In this document: in pieces, positions 26,208 through 35,283 of the stretch
How positions within the stretch are numbered: the first letter of the stretch is position 1
Layout: each line of letters starts with the position of its first letter
Source of the DNA: Jiella sonneratiae
GTDB taxonomy: Bacteria > Pseudomonadota > Alphaproteobacteria > Rhizobiales > Rhizobiaceae
NCBI RefSeq assembly: GCF_017353515.1
Contig: NZ_JAFMPY010000007.1
Span: 62,001-126,000, forward strand
Direction of reading: 5' to 3'
Length of the DNA stretch: 64,000 bases
The notes under the pieces: model-generated
Told to the model about the DNA's origin: nothing
Database searches by the model: none
What the model saw: only the letters and a program-made list of their open reading frames with translations
Made by a program: the position numbers and the translations under genes

Positions 26208-27497
26208 CTATCCGAGCCCGAACAGGCGCGGCAGGATCAGCACCGTCCAGGGCACGTAGGTGATGATGAAGAGGACGATCACCGCCGACAGGAAGAACGG
26301 CCACATGCGGCGGATGATCTGTTCCAGCGGCACGCTTGTGACGATCGCCCCGGTGAACAGCGCGGTCCCGTAGGGCGGGGTGATCAGCCCGATCACCAGG
26401 TTGAAGGTGACCACCACGCCGAAATGCACCGGATCGATGCCGATTTCCTTCGCCAGGGGAAACAGGATGGGAACGACGATGAAGATTGCCGGCAGCATGT
26501 CCATGAACATGCCCCAGACGAGCAGCCCGAGATTGACCAGCAGCAGGATGACATAGGGGTTCCTGCTGATGTCGAAGAGCGCCGCGGCGAGGTGCTGCGG
26601 CACCTGCTCGGTCGCGAGGATCCAGGACAGGATGTTCGAGGCTCCCGAGAGCATCAGGACGGCGGCGGCGAGCGTGCCGCTGCGCATCAGGATCCGCCCG
26701 CATCTGCGCCAGTCGAGACGTCCCCCATCGCGCCACAGCATCAGGACAAAGCCGTAGCCGGCGGCGGCGGCCGAAGCCTCCGTCGGCGTGAAGATGCCGC
26801 TTAGGATACCGCCGAGGATGATCACGGGCATCACCAGGAAGGGCAGCGCCTCGATCGTGATGGTGAAGACCGCGGCGCGGCCGAGCGCCTTGCGGGACTC
26901 GGCTGGGGTGTCGCGTGCCTGCAGGAAGACGACCACGGCCATCGCGCCGGCGACGAGAAGGCCGGGGATCGCTCCGCCGATGAGCATGGCGCCGATCGAC
27001 GTGCCGGTGACGGCGCCGACCAGCACCATCGGGATCGAGGGCGGGATGATCGCGCCCTTGATGGAGGCGGATATCGCCAGCGCTGCCGCGAAGGGCTTCG
27101 GATAGCCGCCCCGCGCCATCATCTCCACCTGCATCTTGCCGAGCCCGGCCACTTCCGAGATCGCCGAGCCCGAACACCCGCCGAAGAGCATCGAGGAGAC
27201 GATCGTCACATAGCCGAGGCCGCCGCGGAACCGCCCGACGAGCGCATCGGCGAAACGCAGCATCTTCTCTGCCGTGCCGGAGGCGACCATCAGATCGCCG
27301 GCCAGGGTGAAGAAGGGGATCGCCATCAGCGTGAAGGTGTCGATCCCGGTGAAGAACTGCTGGACGATCAGGTACATCGGCTGGTCGGCCTGGACCATGT
27401 AGACGATGCAGCACAAAACCATCGAGAACGACAAAGGCATGCCGACCGTGACCAGGATCACGAAGGCCACGAGCATGACGACGAAAGGATCGAACAC
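26208..27497 (-). CDS. dctM: TRAP transporter large permease, DctM family
   Basis: A 429-residue, 12-helix sodium-coupled permease. The start is GTG (MFDPFVVMLVAF). Typical family blocks are MAIPFFTLAGDLM, SMLFGGCSGSAISEVAGLG, IIPPSIPMVLVG and LVIGLITPPYGTALF. It ends the dctPQM operon, 27 bp after dctQ. The substrate is unknown; the FCD-type regulator and SMP-30 gene nearby suggest a sugar acid or similar carboxylate. Confidence 0.92.
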   Translation of the reverse strand: MFDPFVVMLVAFVILVTVGMPLSFSMVLCCIVYMVQADQPMYLIVQQFFTGIDTFTLMAIPFFTLAGDLMVASGTAEKMLRFADALVGRFRGGLGYVTIVSSMLFGGCSGSAISEVAGLGKMQVEMMARGGYPKPFAAALAISASIKGAIIPPSIPMVLVGAVTGTSIGAMLIGGAIPGLLVAGAMAVVVFLQARDTPAESRKALGRAAVFTITIEALPFLVMPVIILGGILSGIFTPTEASAAAAGYGFVLMLWRDGGRLDWRRCGRILMRSGTLAAAVLMLSGASNILSWILATEQVPQHLAAALFDISRNPYVILLLVNLGLLVWGMFMDMLPAIFIVVPILFPLAKEIGIDPVHFGVVVTFNLVIGLITPPYGTALFTGAIVTSVPLEQIIRRMWPFFLSAVIVLFIITYVPWTVLILPRLFGLG

Positions 27498-27524
27498 GGG
27501 ACTGGGAAGCCTTTTTCGGGGAGA

Positions 27525-28019
27525 TCAGAATGCCGACTCGTCCGGCGCGTCCTCAAGCAGCAAGGGCCGCGGGAAAAACCAGCCGCAGACGATCTGTAGG
27601 GCCGCCGCCGCCGCCCCGAGTGGCACGGCGAGGTAGACCCAGAAGAAGGACCACCGCAGCGCGGGCGTGGTGAACATCCCCTCCTCCTCGGCCATTTCCA
27701 GGCCCTGGTAGAAGAGGATGCAGAGCGTCGCCAACAACAGAGCGTCCACCACGAAGGGCAGCCGCCGCCGAATGGCTTCGGGCAGAAGATCCGTGAGGAT
27801 GGTGATGCGGGGGTGCTGCTGATGGCGAAGCGCCAGCGCGCTGCCTAACATGACCATGTGGAACATGAGATAGCGGGCGAGTTCCTCGCCCCAGAAGACC
27901 GACGGCCAACCGAACAGGCGGCACGCCACGAGATAAAGGATGATGGCGAGCATCACCGCGAGGCAAAGTCCGACCAGGAGGGCGTTCATGAGATAGACGA
28001 GGTGCAGGACTTTGCTCAT
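27525..28019 (-). CDS. dctQ: TRAP transporter small permease, DctQ family
   Basis: A 164-residue four-helix membrane protein pairing with DctM. The first helix is LMNALLVGLCLAVMLAIILY, followed by WGEELARYLMFHMVMLGSAL, the conserved E-E/R region, and RHQQHPRITILTDLLP. I prefer the ATG at 28019 because AAGGGAG lies upstream and longer starts add a Gly/Arg-rich stretch. Confidence 0.9.
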   Translation of the reverse strand: MSKVLHLVYLMNALLVGLCLAVMLAIILYLVACRLFGWPSVFWGEELARYLMFHMVMLGSALALRHQQHPRITILTDLLPEAIRRRLPFVVDALLLATLCILFYQGLEMAEEEGMFTTPALRWSFFWVYLAVPLGAAAAALQIVCGWFFPRPLLLEDAPDESAF

Positions 28020-28071
28020 GCTCGCATGGCTCCCTTCACGGCGTGCCGATGTCGGCCCTTGTTCACCCGTT

Positions 28072-28116
28072 GATGCGGGGGCCGGCAAACCCGGTCGGCC
28101 CCGGCCCGCCCGCATC
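28072..28116 (-). terminator. intercistronic hairpin between dctP and dctQ
   Basis: Arms GATGCGGG / CCCGCATC plus an inner GGCCGG / CCGGCC pair, 13 bases downstream of the dctP stop. On the coding (minus) strand no T-run follows, so it is more likely a 3' stabiliser or partial terminator that keeps the binding protein more abundant than the permease. The T-run on the plus-strand side is in the wrong orientation for this operon. Confidence 0.6.
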
Positions 28117-28128
28117 TTCGTTTTTTCT

Positions 28129-29142
28129 CTATTTCTCGCTCAGCGAGCCGTAGAAGCGATCCACGAGATCGGCGCCGTACTCTTCGGACGCCCAATCCTT
28201 GATCGGGCCGACGGTCGCGTCCCTGAAGGCCGCGATCTCCTCGGGGGTCGGGGCATAGACCTCCATCCCGGACTCCTTGAGTTCCTGGATTGCCCGCGCG
28301 TCCTGCACGGCGCCGATGCCGGCATAGGCGAGCCGGGCTTCCTTCTCGGCTTCGGTGAAGGCGGCGCGCTCTTCGTCGGACAGGCCCTGATACCATTTCT
28401 CGCTGACGATCATCGCAACGACGGTCATCAGATGGTTGGTCAGGGTCATGTGATCCTGCACCTGGCTGTATTTCTGCTGCAGGATGTTGATCGGGGTGTT
28501 CTCCTCGCCGTCGACGACGCCGGTCTGCAGGCTCGTATAGAGCTCGAGGAAGGGGATCGGCACCGGGTTGGCGCCGAGCGCCCGCATCATCTCCTGATGC
28601 GGAACGATCTCCATCGTCCGCATCTTCAGCCCGGCCATGTCCTCGGGCGTCTTCACCGGCGTCTTCGCCGTCGTCATTTCGCGAAAGCCGTAAGGATCGA
28701 AGCTGACGATCCTGATGCCGGTCGAGCGCGCGACGTCCTCGACGAGTTCCTTCACCACCGGGCGGTCCAGGTCGAGGGCGTCCATCATCTGGGCCCGCGA
28801 GGTGTAGAGGAACGGCAGGTCGACGACGCCGAGCTTCGGGTCGGCGAGCGAGGCGAGGACGCCGACGGGGACCGCCGCCATGCCGATCGTGCCGCGGCGC
28901 ACCTGCTGGATCGAGGAGCGGTTGTCGCCGAGCTGGCCGTTGGGATAGCTCTCGACCTTCATCTCGCCGCCGGTCAGCCGCTCCAGCGTGTCCTTGAGGA
29001 CGAAGGCGTAGGCGGCCGTCGGGTTCTCCGCCGGCGTATCGGGGTCGACATAGCTGTATTTGATCACCTGCGGTTCGGCGACGGCCGGTCCGGATACCAG
29101 TCCGGATGCGACCAGACCGGCGAGGGCCCATGTCACTTTCAT
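28129..29142 (-). CDS. dctP: TRAP transporter periplasmic binding protein, DctP family
   Basis: A 337-residue solute-binding protein. Signal peptide: WALAGLVASGLVSGPAVAEP. Family blocks include YPNGQLGDNRSSIQQVRRGTIGM, here cited by its GQLGDNRS core, the carboxylate-binding Arg region GLKMRTMEIVPH, and LQTGVVDGEENTPIN. GGAGGAG precedes the ATG at 29142; a GTG 15 bases upstream is less likely. It is the first gene of dctPQM. The 220-bp gap upstream, to the amino-acid binding protein gene, has no gene. Confidence 0.93.
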   Translation of the reverse strand: MKVTWALAGLVASGLVSGPAVAEPQVIKYSYVDPDTPAENPTAAYAFVLKDTLERLTGGEMKVESYPNGQLGDNRSSIQQVRRGTIGMAAVPVGVLASLADPKLGVVDLPFLYTSRAQMMDALDLDRPVVKELVEDVARSTGIRIVSFDPYGFREMTTAKTPVKTPEDMAGLKMRTMEIVPHQEMMRALGANPVPIPFLELYTSLQTGVVDGEENTPINILQQKYSQVQDHMTLTNHLMTVVAMIVSEKWYQGLSDEERAAFTEAEKEARLAYAGIGAVQDARAIQELKESGMEVYAPTPEEIAAFRDATVGPIKDWASEEYGADLVDRFYGSLSEK

Positions 29143-29362
29143 TGCATTCTCCTCCACTGTGGCCGGCCGCGGGACGAGCCGATCCGCGGGGCCGCCTCGC
29201 GTGCGGCCGGGAACCGGGTCCGGCGGTCTGGTGATGGGCGTGATTGCCGGGCGTAACCTCCGCCCCGGCGGGTCGTCGGGGACGATGGCCGGTCGCGGCC
29301 GGCCACCGGCTTGCTTCGTCGCCGCGTCGACCCCCGTCGGGGCTATCGCGCGGTCCGACGCC

Positions 29363-30145
29363 TCAGCGCATGGTCTCGGGCAGATCGGTGCCGTGATATT
29401 TCTTGTAGATCTCGTTGAGCTTGCCGTTCTTCAGGTTCTTCGCGACCCAGTCGTCGAGCCAGGCCTTGAGCTCCGGCTCGTTCTGGCGAAGGCCGACCGC
29501 ATAGGGGAACGTCTTCATCACGAACTTGACCTTCAGCGGATCGTCGGGACGCTTCTCGTTCGCCTGCTTGATGACCGAGGGCGTGTTGGCGGCGATGTCG
29601 GCCTGGCCGCTGGTCACGGCGGTCACCAGCGTCGCGTCGTCGTCGAAGCGGACGATCTCGGCATCGGGGGCGCCTGCCGTGAGGGCGGTGTCGGCCGTGG
29701 TGCCGCGGGTCACGACGACGCGCTTGCCGGCGAGATCCTCGAAGCCGGAGATGTCCTGGCCGGCCGGGGCGACGACGACGATCTGGATCTCGCCATAGGG
29801 CTTGGAGAAGTCGATGACCTTCTTGCGTTCGTCGCTGACCGAGAAGGACGAGATGACGACGTCCGCCTTGCCCGTCAGCAGGAACGGGATGCGGTTCGGG
29901 CCGGTCACCGGCACGAGCTCGAGCTTGACGCCGAGATCGTCGGCGAGGAGTTGCGCCGTCTCGACGTCCGAGCCGGTCGGCTGCAGCTTGTCGTCCATCA
30001 TGCCGTAGGGCGGCAGGCCGAGATCCGTCGCCACCCGGATGGTTCCGGCCTCACGGATGTCGTCGAGGCTCGAGGCGGCGGCGGGCCCCGCCAGGCCCAG
30101 CGCCGCCGCGGCGGCCAGCATCAAGGCTTTCGTCCCAGTCTTCAT
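29363..30145 (-). CDS. amino-acid-type ABC transporter substrate-binding protein
   Basis: A 260-residue type II periplasmic binding protein (SBP family 3). Signal peptide: ALMLAAAAALGLAGPAAA. Ligand-pocket blocks are IRVATDLGLPPYGMMDD, VISSFSVSDERKKVIDFSKPY (DVVIS...R) and GKRVVVTRGTTADT. It lies 58 bp after the SMP-30 gene on the same strand, and probably serves the permease-permease-ATPase set transcribed the other way from 31446. Ligand unknown. Confidence 0.92.
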   Translation of the reverse strand: MKTGTKALMLAAAAALGLAGPAAASSLDDIREAGTIRVATDLGLPPYGMMDDKLQPTGSDVETAQLLADDLGVKLELVPVTGPNRIPFLLTGKADVVISSFSVSDERKKVIDFSKPYGEIQIVVVAPAGQDISGFEDLAGKRVVVTRGTTADTALTAGAPDAEIVRFDDDATLVTAVTSGQADIAANTPSVIKQANEKRPDDPLKVKFVMKTFPYAVGLRQNEPELKAWLDDWVAKNLKNGKLNEIYKKYHGTDLPETMR

Positions 30146-30203
30146 CGGTTGTCTCCCTGTTTGTAGGATTGTTGGCGATCGTCGCGCGCCCGCCCGCCGC
30201 CGC

Positions 30204-31139
30204 TCAGCCGAGCTGGCAGCCTTCGGCATTGACGTGCAGCGCGTAGAGGGACTGGCTGGCGGCCATGAACAGGCGGGTGCGCCGGCGGCCGCCGAAGCAG
30301 AGGTTGGCGCATCGCTCGGGCAGGGCGATCTGGCCGATCAGGTCGCCGTCCGGCGCGAAGATCCGCACCCCGTCGAGACCCTCCCCGGTGCCCCAGCCTG
30401 CCCAGAGGTTTCCCTCGCGGTCGCAGCGAAAGCCGTCCGGCGCGCCGTCGGGGCCGGCATCGACGAAAAGCCGCGCTTCGCCGAGGCGCCTGCCGTCGGG
30501 AGCAACGTCGAAGACGTGGATGCGCTTGGTCGCGGCGCCGGATTCGACCAGATAGAGCCGGCTCTCGTCGGGTGAAAAGCAGAGCCCGTTCGGCTGGCGG
30601 ATGCCTTCGGCGACGACGCTCAGCGCGCCGGTCGCGACATCCAGGCGGTAGACGTTGGTGGGAAGCTCCGCCGCGGCGCGGCCGCCCTCGTAGTGGGAAA
30701 CGATGCCGAAGGTCGGATCGCTGAACCAGATGCTGTCGTCGCTCTTGACCACGACGTCGTTGGGGGAATTCAGGGGCCGGCCGTCGAAACGGTCGGCGAG
30801 CACGGTGATGCTGCCGTCATATTCGGTGCGCGTGACGCAGCGCCCGCCGTGGGAACAGGAGACGAGACGTCCCTGCCGGTCGCGTGTATGGCCGTTCTCG
30901 AAGCCGCCGCGGCGAAACACCGACACCTGCCCGCTTTCCTCGTCCCAGCGCAGCACCCGGTCGTTGGGAATGTCGCTCCACAGGAGGTAGCGCCCGTCGC
31001 CGAACCACACCGGGCCCTCCGCCCAGCGCAGCCCCGTGGCCAGCCGCTCGATCGCCGCATGCCGCACCACGCAGGGCGCGAAGCGGTCGTCGAGGACGCG
31101 GATCGCGGGATCCGGATAACGAGAACTCGGTTGCCACAT
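30204..31139 (-). CDS. SMP-30/gluconolactonase-family lactonase
   Basis: A 311-residue six-bladed propeller lactonase. Metal ligands expected for the family are visible: Glu41 (WAEGPVW), Asn184 (RQPNGLCFS) and Asp235 (GAPDGFRCD), with Asn127 (LNSPNDVV) in the substrate pocket. There is no signal peptide, so it acts in the cytosol. It would hydrolyse a sugar-derived lactone, and its co-transcription with an amino-acid-type binding protein is unusual. Divergent from the ABC permease genes. Confidence 0.88.
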   Translation of the reverse strand: MWQPSSRYPDPAIRVLDDRFAPCVVRHAAIERLATGLRWAEGPVWFGDGRYLLWSDIPNDRVLRWDEESGQVSVFRRGGFENGHTRDRQGRLVSCSHGGRCVTRTEYDGSITVLADRFDGRPLNSPNDVVVKSDDSIWFSDPTFGIVSHYEGGRAAAELPTNVYRLDVATGALSVVAEGIRQPNGLCFSPDESRLYLVESGAATKRIHVFDVAPDGRRLGEARLFVDAGPDGAPDGFRCDREGNLWAGWGTGEGLDGVRIFAPDGDLIGQIALPERCANLCFGGRRRTRLFMAASQSLYALHVNAEGCQLG

Positions 31140-31445
31140 CCGCTCGCGACCTCCCTCCGCATGATGGTGGTGACTTGACCTGTCAATTTGTTACGTCATA
31201 AACCCGGCGCAGATCAAGCCCCGGACGGCGAAGATCGCTTCGATGCCCCGAGAAGCCCGGTTTCTCGCCGCGTCTTCTATGCGAGATGGGCGGCAAATGC
31301 ACGAAACCACGCGCTGAAATGATTTTACAAGTAGCTGGAAAAGGTCCATGACGATCGGTGCGGCGCAGCGGCCGGAAGCGGCCGGGGCAACGGCTCCGGC
31401 GATCCGTGGGGCGGCGCCGATCGTCGCGTCGGGAAGGGGAGACTC
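31140..31445. promoter_or_regulatory. divergent control region with TTGAC-CT-GTCAA dyad
   Basis: 306 bp between the SMP-30 gene (minus) and the first ABC permease (plus), with no gene. A perfect inverted repeat TTGAC-CT-GTCAA lies at 31175-31186, 36 bases upstream of the SMP-30 start. On the minus strand TTGACA could also serve as a -35. It is a reasonable operator for whatever controls both transcription units. Confidence 0.4.
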
Positions 31446-32129
31446 GTGACCTACACGTTCGATTTCTGGCCGGTCCTCGAGCGCTGGCCGCTGCTCCTCA
31501 AGGGAACGCTCGTCACCCTCGAACTGACGCTGATCACCACCGCGCTCGGCATCCTGCTCGGCTCGGTCGGCGCGGTGCTGCGGACCGGCGGGCCGCGCCC
31601 CGTGCGCGCCTTCGTCGCGGTCTATGTCGAGGTGATCCGCAACACGCCGCTGCTGATCCAGGCCTATTTCCTGATCTTCGGCCTCGCCTCGGCGGGCCTT
31701 CGCCTGCCGATCCTCTTCGGGGCCGCACTGGCCCTGACGATCAACGTCGCGGCCTATACGACGGAGATCGTCCGGGCGGGCATCGAGTCGATCCACCGCG
31801 GCCAGACCGAGGCTGCCGAATGCCTCGGGCTCTCGCGGCTGCAGGTCTATCTCCACGTGATCATCCGGCCGGCGCTCGAAAGGGTCTACCCCTCGCTCGC
31901 CAGCCAGTACGTGCTTCTGATGCTGTTCTCCTCGATCGTCTCGGCGGTCGGCGTCGACGAACTCTTCGGCATGGCCAACCGCATCCAGTCCGACACCTTC
32001 CGCAACTTCGAGGTCTTCGTGGTGGTGGGGGCGATCTATCTCGTCCTGTCGGTCGTCGTGCGCTTCGGCTTCTGGCTCGTCGGGCAGGCTCTCTTTCCCC
32101 GCCGGCGCAAGCTCGGCACGGCGCTGTGA
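31446..32129 (+). CDS. amino-acid ABC transporter permease (HisM/HisQ type)
   Basis: A 227-residue inner-membrane permease with a GTG start preceded by GGGGAG. It has the family N-terminal gating helix region, VIRNTPLLIQAYFLIFGL, and the EAA loop TEAAECLGLSRLQVYLHVI that docks on the ATPase. The next permease begins 10 bp later, so the pair forms a heterodimeric channel. Confidence 0.92.
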   Translation: MTYTFDFWPVLERWPLLLKGTLVTLELTLITTALGILLGSVGAVLRTGGPRPVRAFVAVYVEVIRNTPLLIQAYFLIFGLASAGLRLPILFGAALALTINVAAYTTEIVRAGIESIHRGQTEAAECLGLSRLQVYLHVIIRPALERVYPSLASQYVLLMLFSSIVSAVGVDELFGMANRIQSDTFRNFEVFVVVGAIYLVLSVVVRFGFWLVGQALFPRRRKLGTAL

Positions 32130-32139
32130 GGAGCGGGCG

Positions 32140-32787
32140 ATGAATCCGGTCTTCGTTCTTTCCCTGTTCGACGGGCTTTTGAACACGGTGATCCTCAGCC
32201 TCCTGACCTATCTGTTCGGCGGTCTGGTCGGCCTCGCCGTCGCGCTCGGCCGGATCTCGCCGTCGAAGCCCGTGCGCCTCGTCGCCTCGACCTACATCCA
32301 GATCATCCAGGGAATTCCGCTCCTCGTCCTGATGGGGTTCGGCTTCTTCGGGCCGAGCATTCTCGGCTTCGGCAACGTCTCGGCGCTCGCCGCCGCGACG
32401 ATCGCCATGTCGATCTATTCGAGCGCCTATCTCGGCGAGATCTGGCGCGGCTGCCTGCAGGCGGTGGCCAAGCCGCAGTGGGAGGCCGCCGAATGCCTCG
32501 GCCTCAGCCGCGTCCAGCGCATGACCCGGATCATCATTCCGCAGGCCGTGCGCATCGCCATACCGCCGACGGTCGGCTTCATGGTCCAGATCATCAAGAA
32601 CACCTCGGTCGCGTCGCTGGTCGTCGGCTACGGCGAGCTCACCTACAACGCCAAGATCATCAACAACGCGACGTTCCAGCCTTTTGTCTATTTCGGCCTG
32701 GCGGGCATTCTGTACTTCCTGGTCTGCTATCCGCTGTCCGAGCTCAGCCGCATGATGGAAAGAAGACTCAATGTCGCCAGTCGTTGA
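32140..32787 (+). CDS. amino-acid ABC transporter permease, second subunit
   Basis: A 215-residue permease paralogous to its upstream neighbour. The family signature is IIQGIPLLVLMGFGFFGP, and the EAA loop is WEAAECLGLSRVQRMTRII. About five membrane helices are visible. Its 3' end overlaps the ATPase gene by 17 bases, indicating translational coupling. Confidence 0.92.
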   Translation: MNPVFVLSLFDGLLNTVILSLLTYLFGGLVGLAVALGRISPSKPVRLVASTYIQIIQGIPLLVLMGFGFFGPSILGFGNVSALAAATIAMSIYSSAYLGEIWRGCLQAVAKPQWEAAECLGLSRVQRMTRIIIPQAVRIAIPPTVGFMVQIIKNTSVASLVVGYGELTYNAKIINNATFQPFVYFGLAGILYFLVCYPLSELSRMMERRLNVASR

Positions 32788-33496
32788 ACTTGAAGACGTC
32801 CGCAAGAGCTTCGGATCGCTCGAGGTGCTCAAGGGCGTGAGCTTTTCGGTCGAGCGCGGCCAGGTCGCGGCGCTGATCGGCCAGTCGGGATCGGGAAAGT
32901 CGACCGCGCTGCGCTGCATGGACCGGCTGGAGACCATCCAGGGCGGCAGGTTGACCGTCTGCGGCCACGCCCTCCACGAGCCGGGCGTCAAGCTGTCGGA
33001 CCTTCGCCGGGACGTCGGCATCGTCTTTCAGGGCTACAACCTGTTTCCCCATCTGACGGTCGCCCAGAACGTCATGCTCGCGCCGCGGCTGGTGCGCAAG
33101 ATGTCGAAGGCGCAGGCGAAGGACCGCGCCGAACAGGTGCTGGCGCGGGTGGGGCTGGCGGAAAAGCTCGGCGCCTATCCCGAACAGCTTTCGGGCGGCC
33201 AGCAGCAGCGGGTGGCGATCGCCCGCGGGCTGGCGATGGAGCCGAAGCTGATGCTCTTCGACGAGGTGACCTCGGCGCTCGATCCGCAGCTGACCGGCGA
33301 GGTGCTGCGGGTCATCGAGCAGCTTGCCTCGGAAGGCATGACGATGGTGCTGGTGACCCACGAGATGGAATTCGCCCGCCGCGTCGCCGACCGCATCGTC
33401 TACATGCATCTCGGCAAGGTCCACGAGAGCGGCGGACCGGAAATCCTGACCCGCCCCGCAACACCGGAACTCGCCCGCTTCCTCGAGGCGGCCTGA
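32771..33496 (+). CDS. amino-acid ABC transporter ATP-binding protein
   Basis: A 241-residue ATPase of the GlnQ/HisP group. Walker A is GQSGSGKSTALR, the signature LSGGQQQRVAIARGL, and Walker B LMLFDEVTSALDP with the H-loop LVTHEM. It completes an importer whose binding protein is probably the divergent gene at 29363-30145. The gene ends 18 bp from the convergent iron-transport ATPase. Confidence 0.95.
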   Translation: MSPVVELEDVRKSFGSLEVLKGVSFSVERGQVAALIGQSGSGKSTALRCMDRLETIQGGRLTVCGHALHEPGVKLSDLRRDVGIVFQGYNLFPHLTVAQNVMLAPRLVRKMSKAQAKDRAEQVLARVGLAEKLGAYPEQLSGGQQQRVAIARGLAMEPKLMLFDEVTSALDPQLTGEVLRVIEQLASEGMTMVLVTHEMEFARRVADRIVYMHLGKVHESGGPEILTRPATPELARFLEAA

Positions 33497-33514
33497 TCGC
33501 CGGCCGGCGGCAGG

Positions 33515-34273
33515 CTACCGCCGGAACAGGCAGCTGCGCTGGCCTTCGATCTCGCGCACCATCACCGGCAGCCCGAACACCGCCTCGATCACCGCCTCGG
33601 TGACGACGGCCTCGACCGGGCCGTCGGCGACGATCCGGCCGTCGCGCATCGCGACGACGCGGTCGGCGAAGGCGCTGGCGAAGTTGATGTCGTGCAGGAC
33701 GACGACGACGACCTTGCCGAGTTCGTCGGCGGCCCTGCGGACCAGCCGCATCATCGAGACGGCGTGGCGGATGTCGAGATTGTTGAGCGGCTCGTCGAGG
33801 AGGATCGCCCGCGTGTCCTGGGCGAGCACCATGGCGACGAAGGCGCGCTGGCGCTGGCCGCCGGAAAGCTCGTCGAGGTAGCGCCCGGCGAGCGGCCCGA
33901 GTTCGAGGAAGGCGAGCGCCTCGTCGATCTTGGCGTGGTCGGCGGCGGTGAGCCGGCCCCTCGAATGGGGAAACCTGCCGAAGCCGATGAGGTCGCGGAC
34001 GGTGAGGCGGGCGAGGAGGCCGTTCTCCTGCCGCAGCACCGAGATCCGCCGGGCGAGGTCCGCGCCCTTCGTCCGCGTCACGTCGAGCCCGTCGACGAAG
34101 GCCCTGCCTTCGTCGATCGGAAGCAGCCGCGCGATCATCGACAAAAGCGTCGACTTTCCCGCCCCGTTCGGCCCGATGATCGCGGTAACGCCGGGCGTCG
34201 TCAGTGTGAGCGAAGCGCGGTCGACGACCCGTGTCTCACCGTAGAATTTGGTCAGCGCGGCGGCTTCGATCAT
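33515..34273 (-). CDS. iron-siderophore ABC transporter ATP-binding protein (FecE/FepC type)
   Basis: A 252-residue ATPase. Walker A is GPNGAGKSTLLSM, the signature ELSGGQRQRAFVAMVLAQD and Walker B AILLDEPLNNLD. The pattern MIEAAALTKFYGETRVVDRAS is typical of the ferric-siderophore/B12 subfamily. Its ATG overlaps the stop of the upstream permease gene by 4 bases. It is the last gene of a four-gene importer operon read leftward from 37292. Confidence 0.94.
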   Translation of the reverse strand: MIEAAALTKFYGETRVVDRASLTLTTPGVTAIIGPNGAGKSTLLSMIARLLPIDEGRAFVDGLDVTRTKGADLARRISVLRQENGLLARLTVRDLIGFGRFPHSRGRLTAADHAKIDEALAFLELGPLAGRYLDELSGGQRQRAFVAMVLAQDTRAILLDEPLNNLDIRHAVSMMRLVRRAADELGKVVVVVLHDINFASAFADRVVAMRDGRIVADGPVEAVVTEAVIEAVFGLPVMVREIEGQRSCLFRR

Positions 34274-35283
34274 GTCAGGCCCCGCCTCATGACGATGGCG
34301 AGGAAGACGACCCCGCCAAAGAATTCGATGACGATGCCGAGCGCGGTGTCGAAGCCGAGGACCCGCTCGAGGATCGTCTGCCCCCCGACGAGGCAGATGA
34401 CGGCGATCAGCGAGGCGGCGGCGAGCGTTTCGGCGTGGCGGCGCGAGCCGACCAGCGCGACGGCGAGGCTCGCGACAAGAAGCCCGAAGAAGGTCACCGG
34501 CCCGACCAGCGCGGTCGAGACCGAGACGAGGACGGCGACGAGCCCGAGGCTCACCCGCGTCAGCCGGTCGGGATCGACGCCGAGGGAGGTGGCGATGTCG
34601 CGGCCGAGGGCGAGCACGTCGAGCAGCGGCAGAAGCCGCCAGAAGATCAGCGTGACGATGCCGATCGCCACGAAGGCGATGGCGAGGAGCTCGGTGTCGA
34701 TGCTGTTGAAGCTCGCATAGAGCCGGTCCTGCAGGACGACGAAGGCGTTCGGATCGATCAGCCGCTGCAGGAACCCCGCGAGCGACCGGAAGAGCACGCC
34801 GAGGATCACCCCGACGAGGAGCAGCCGGAAGAGGTCGCGCGCGCCGCCCTTCAGCAGGCTGCCGTAGAGGCCGAGGGCGAAGAGGATCATCACCACAGTC
34901 TCGGCGGCGAAGATCAGCCTCGGATCGCTCACCGCGAGGAAGGTGGTTCCGGCGAGGAACACGATCAGCGTCTGGATCAGCGCGTAGAGCGTGTCGAATC
35001 CCATGATCGAGGGGGTGAGGATGCGATTGCCGGAGAGCGTCTGGAAGACCACCGTCGACAGGGCGATGGCATGGCCGACGACGATCATCGCGGCGAGCTT
35101 CGGCGCCCGGAACGGCAGGACGAAGGACCAGTTGCCGTGGGCGCCGAGCGTCATGAAGAGGGCGGAGCAGAAGAGTGCGAGGAGGGCGAGCAGCGCCAGC
35201 GTCCGCCGGGGGCTCCGCGCCGGGCGTCGCATTTCGTTCCGGCTCGCGGCGGCCGGCAGGCGGTCTCCGGCGATCTCAGCCAT
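34270..35283 (-). CDS. iron-siderophore ABC permease (FecCD family), second
   Basis: A 337-residue permease of about ten helices. TLSGNRILTPSIMGFDTLYAL is the FecCD-type L-G-NPLA...G block in the divergent form seen in the FatC/CeuC-type branch. The N-terminus is basic (SRNEMRRPARSPRRT). It overlaps its upstream partner by 8 bases and the downstream ATPase by 4. Confidence 0.92.
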   Translation of the reverse strand: MAEIAGDRLPAAASRNEMRRPARSPRRTLALLALLALFCSALFMTLGAHGNWSFVLPFRAPKLAAMIVVGHAIALSTVVFQTLSGNRILTPSIMGFDTLYALIQTLIVFLAGTTFLAVSDPRLIFAAETVVMILFALGLYGSLLKGGARDLFRLLLVGVILGVLFRSLAGFLQRLIDPNAFVVLQDRLYASFNSIDTELLAIAFVAIGIVTLIFWRLLPLLDVLALGRDIATSLGVDPDRLTRVSLGLVAVLVSVSTALVGPVTFFGLLVASLAVALVGSRRHAETLAAASLIAVICLVGGQTILERVLGFDTALGIVIEFFGGVVFLAIVMRRGLT

